This document shows positions 62,251 to 64,000 of a stretch of DNA of 64,000 bases, piece after piece. This DNA is from Prorocentrum cordatum. Taxonomy: Eukaryota > Sar > Dinophyceae > Prorocentrales > Prorocentraceae. Every line of letters starts with the position of its first letter. Position 1 is the first letter of the stretch. The position numbers and the translations under genes were made by a program. The notes below the pieces were generated by a model. The model was not told where the DNA came from, ran no database searches, and saw only the letters and a program-made list of their open reading frames with translations. Location: positions 734,393 to 798,392 of the forward strand of contig CAUYUJ010015027.1 in NCBI GenBank assembly GCA_963575745.1, given 5' to 3'.

Positions 62251-63044
62251 CCCCCTCCGGGAAACGCGCCGCGGGCATGCGCAGGGGTTGGCGAGAATCT
62301 AAAGAGGCTTCGCGTTCCGCCTCTGCCGCGTTGCTCCAGGACCACAGGGGGATGGAGGCGGAGGAAGAGGAGGAGAGCGTGAGGAGGGAGTGAGGGGGAG
62401 GAGGAGGGAGGGGGAGTCAGGAGGGGGAGGGGGAAGCGAGGGGCAGGAGTAGACAGGAGGAAATCAGAGCGATGAGCCAGAAGGAGGAGAAGAGAATTGG
62501 GAGCAAGAAGGACGGAGAAGCGACAAGCAGGGGAAGGAGGGAGTGCGATGGATGGCGACGACAACGGCGACAAGGAGGAGGAGAAGGAAGAGGAGGAGAT
62601 GGAAGAGGAGGAGGAGGAGGAGAAGGAGCAGCAGAAGGAGGAGAAGGAGCAGCAGACGGAGGAACGAGGACGAGGATCGAGGAGAGAAGAGCATTGAGTA
62701 AGAAGCCAGCGATGAGGAGAATGAGGAGGGGCGAGGAGCAGGAAGAACAGGACGACGATGCTTAATTTGGAGGAGGAGATGAGGAGGAGGAGGAGGAGGA
62801 GGACAAAGAGGAGGAGCAGCAGAAGGGGGACGAGCTCCGCAGCCACCAAGAGGGACAGGCCGCTTCGAGGGTCGGCATCGTCGCCGCCGCCGTCGCCGCC
62901 GTCGCCGTCGCCTTCGCTGGGGGCCGCCCGACGCCTCCGGGCGGGGACCGCCGAGCGTCGCTGGAAACCTTCTGCGGGGCTCCGCTGGGCCTTATCGAGG
63001 GCCTATGAAGGCCCCGCGTGCGCGGCGCGCGCGCGCCGCAACCC
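62251..63044. repeat. AGG-rich tract with GCCGTC repeats
   Basis: 62,345-62,840 is AGG/GAGG-rich with AAGGAGGAG and GAGCAGCAGAAGG units; 62,878-62,915 has CGCCGTCGCC repeats. Glu-rich frames are repeat-driven. Confidence 0.75.
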
Positions 63045-63222
63045 CCCTCCTCCGCTCCTCCTGCCCCTCCTCCCTCCTCCTCATCCGCCTCCTACCCTTC
63101 CTCCTCCCCCCTCCTCCCTCCCTCCTCCTTCTCCTCCTCCTCCTGCTCCTCCTCCTCTTCCTCCTCATCATCATTCCCCCTCCTGCTCCTCCTCCTCCTC
63201 TTCCTCCTCCTCCTCCTCCTCG
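63045..63222 (+). repeat. (TCC)n tract directly upstream of the spliced leader
   Basis: Degenerate then clean TCC/CTCCT repeats ending four bases before the spliced leader. Confidence 0.85.
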
Positions 63223-63225
63223 CGG

Positions 63226-63247
63226 TCCGTAGCCATTTTGGCTCAAG
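63226..63247 (+). other. Dinoflagellate spliced-leader sequence (22 nt, complete)
   Basis: Exact match to the conserved dinoflagellate leader (D-CCGTAGCC-ATTTTGGCTCAAG, with D = T). In this lineage the leader is added to mRNA 5' ends by trans-splicing. A genomic copy is either an SL RNA gene or the mark of a reverse-transcribed mRNA. Here an ATG follows 3 nt later (63,251) and an ORF1-like frame continues, and no SL RNA stem-loop is obvious, so a retroposed trans-spliced transcript is more likely. I found no second copy in the window. Confidence 0.9.
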
Positions 63248-63250
63248 GTG

Positions 63251-64000
63251 ATGTCTTCCTCAGGGGAGAACGTGGATACCGCAGTCCACGGCAAGCAAGA
63301 CTTCCTGAAGTTTGGCGGGACTTCTCTCCCACGCAACCTGCGTTCGGGGTGGTGGGTAAACGGAGGTGTTTCCCGCTCCTGCTGTCCCAAGCGCACAGGG
63401 ACCCATGCCCAATGATGTCGCCCCTGCTTCCAAGCGTGCGAAAGGGCCACAGAAGGGACACAAAACGGCTCGTGGACAGTCAGGTGCACCCGTGGATCGT
63501 GACAGCGTGGGTGATTCTGCAAGCGGCTCCTCGATGCATTCAGATATTGGTGATTATGGTGCTGCTGCCGTTGAAGGCGATCCTTCTGCTGTTGAGGCCG
63601 AGATGCTCGACAGTGACGAGGAGTGGGCCAAAGACGACTACATCAAGCCGCGACGAGCTCGTCCGTGACCTTACCGCCGTCGTCTCCACGACTGTGTCTG
63701 ACCAGGCCAAGGACTTTGAATTTCAGATTGCTGACGACGCTGCTGCTGCTCGCGCACTGGCTCCCAAACATGGCGCGAGAAGCATCTGAACGATTTTGCA
63801 CAGACAAACTGGATGTTTTGCAGCGGAAGCTCCAGGAGCAGCTCGACAGGCACGCGATCAGGCTCCGAGCATGTGAACGCCGACTTGACGAGCATGATAC
63901 TGCATTGCAGACCCTCCGCGGACAGACTGACGAGCTTCGGGGCGCACTGGCCCTCGCCAGCACCAAGCCAAAGCCAGTTCCCGCCAGCGCTGCAGGCTTC
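63251..64000 (+). pseudogene. ORF1-like protein of a retroelement, leader-marked, frameshifted, cut by window end
   Basis: Starts ATG right after the leader: MSSSGENVDTAVHGKQDFLK, then frame changes near 63,366 (MPNDVAPASKRAKGPQKG, acidic DSDEEWAKDDYI), near 63,645 (RDELVRDLTAVVSTTVSDQA) and near 63,770 (DKLDVLQRKLQEQLDRHAIR, CERRLDEHDTALQTLRGQTD). The last part is a clear coiled coil. A basic/acidic N-terminus followed by a coiled coil fits ORF1 proteins of LINE-type elements, which bind RNA. It does not resemble the zinc-ribbon ORF1 at 45.6 kb. At least three frameshifts in 0.75 kb indicate a dead copy or an unrecognised intron-bearing gene. It runs off the window, so the RT part, if any, lies beyond. 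Confidence 0.5.

Noticed and set aside
63226-63300. SL RNA gene
   Set aside because: The leader is complete and followed by GT, but the next 40 nt show no clear SL RNA stem-loops, and an ATG with an ORF1-like frame follows at once. Kept as a less likely alternative.

Overview
The window looks like nuclear DNA of a dinoflagellate. It is GC-rich, gene-poor and full of repeats. It carries the 22-nt dinoflagellate spliced-leader sequence (63,226-63,247), two decayed LINE-type retroelements of kinds common in dinoflagellates, and short high-GC3 exons separated by repeat-filled introns. A Prorocentrum-like genome would fit, but nothing here proves the genus. I see no tRNA, rRNA or CRISPR.

Layout. 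0-2.2 kb: two composite blocks, each a 28-bp minisatellite, an 11-bp array and a border module. 3.2-5.4 kb: exons of one or more host genes (a DUF4326-like exon and a PPR-like exon), with introns made largely of terminal-inverted-repeat elements. 5.4-9.9 kb: mostly small foldback repeats with a few doubtful exons. 9.96-11.39 kb: a two-exon conserved gene whose intron holds two nested foldback elements. 13.4-14.7 kb: first copy of a macro-repeat (head module, AGG tract, 11-bp arrays, hairpin tail). 15.83-16.02 kb: palindromes on a 30-bp grid. 22.2-24.0 kb, minus strand: relic reverse transcriptase. 24.16-27.27 kb: 12-bp and 10-bp arrays, the last 2.2 kb forming a large inverted repeat. 28.8-29.4 and 33.1-33.3 kb: 11-bp arrays. 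31.3-32.2 kb: satellite ending in TCC. 36.4-37.2 kb: a zinc-ribbon fragment resembling a LINE C-terminus, between TCC tracts. 38.0-42.3 kb: tandem macro-repeats with a near-identical 1,015-bp duplication. 45.4-52.4 kb: a nearly complete but degenerate LINE (zinc-ribbon ORF1, AP-type endonuclease, RT, RNase H, C-terminal zinc ribbon) between two TCC tracts. 52.8-53.5 kb: minisatellite bounded by inverted repeats. 55.6-56.6 and 59.6-61.8 kb: more satellite and macro-repeat. 63.0-64.0 kb: TCC tract, spliced leader, and a broken ORF1-like reading frame that runs off the window.

Three themes link these parts. First, small foldback elements (at least eight families) sit in or against exon borders; one, with a 5-bp target duplication, coincides exactly with a GT-AG intron (3,636-3,845), so intron creation by such elements (introners) is a good working model. 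Second, retroelement 3' ends and several shorter repeat ends are followed on the coding strand by (TCC)n, and three coding relics also begin beside a TCC tract. This suggests a retroposition system that primes on or targets that microsatellite. Third, the GC-rich arrays have a higher-order structure, including hairpins whose stems differ between copies but stay paired. Most long open frames in the arrays and trinucleotide tracts are by-products of repeats and were not called as genes.
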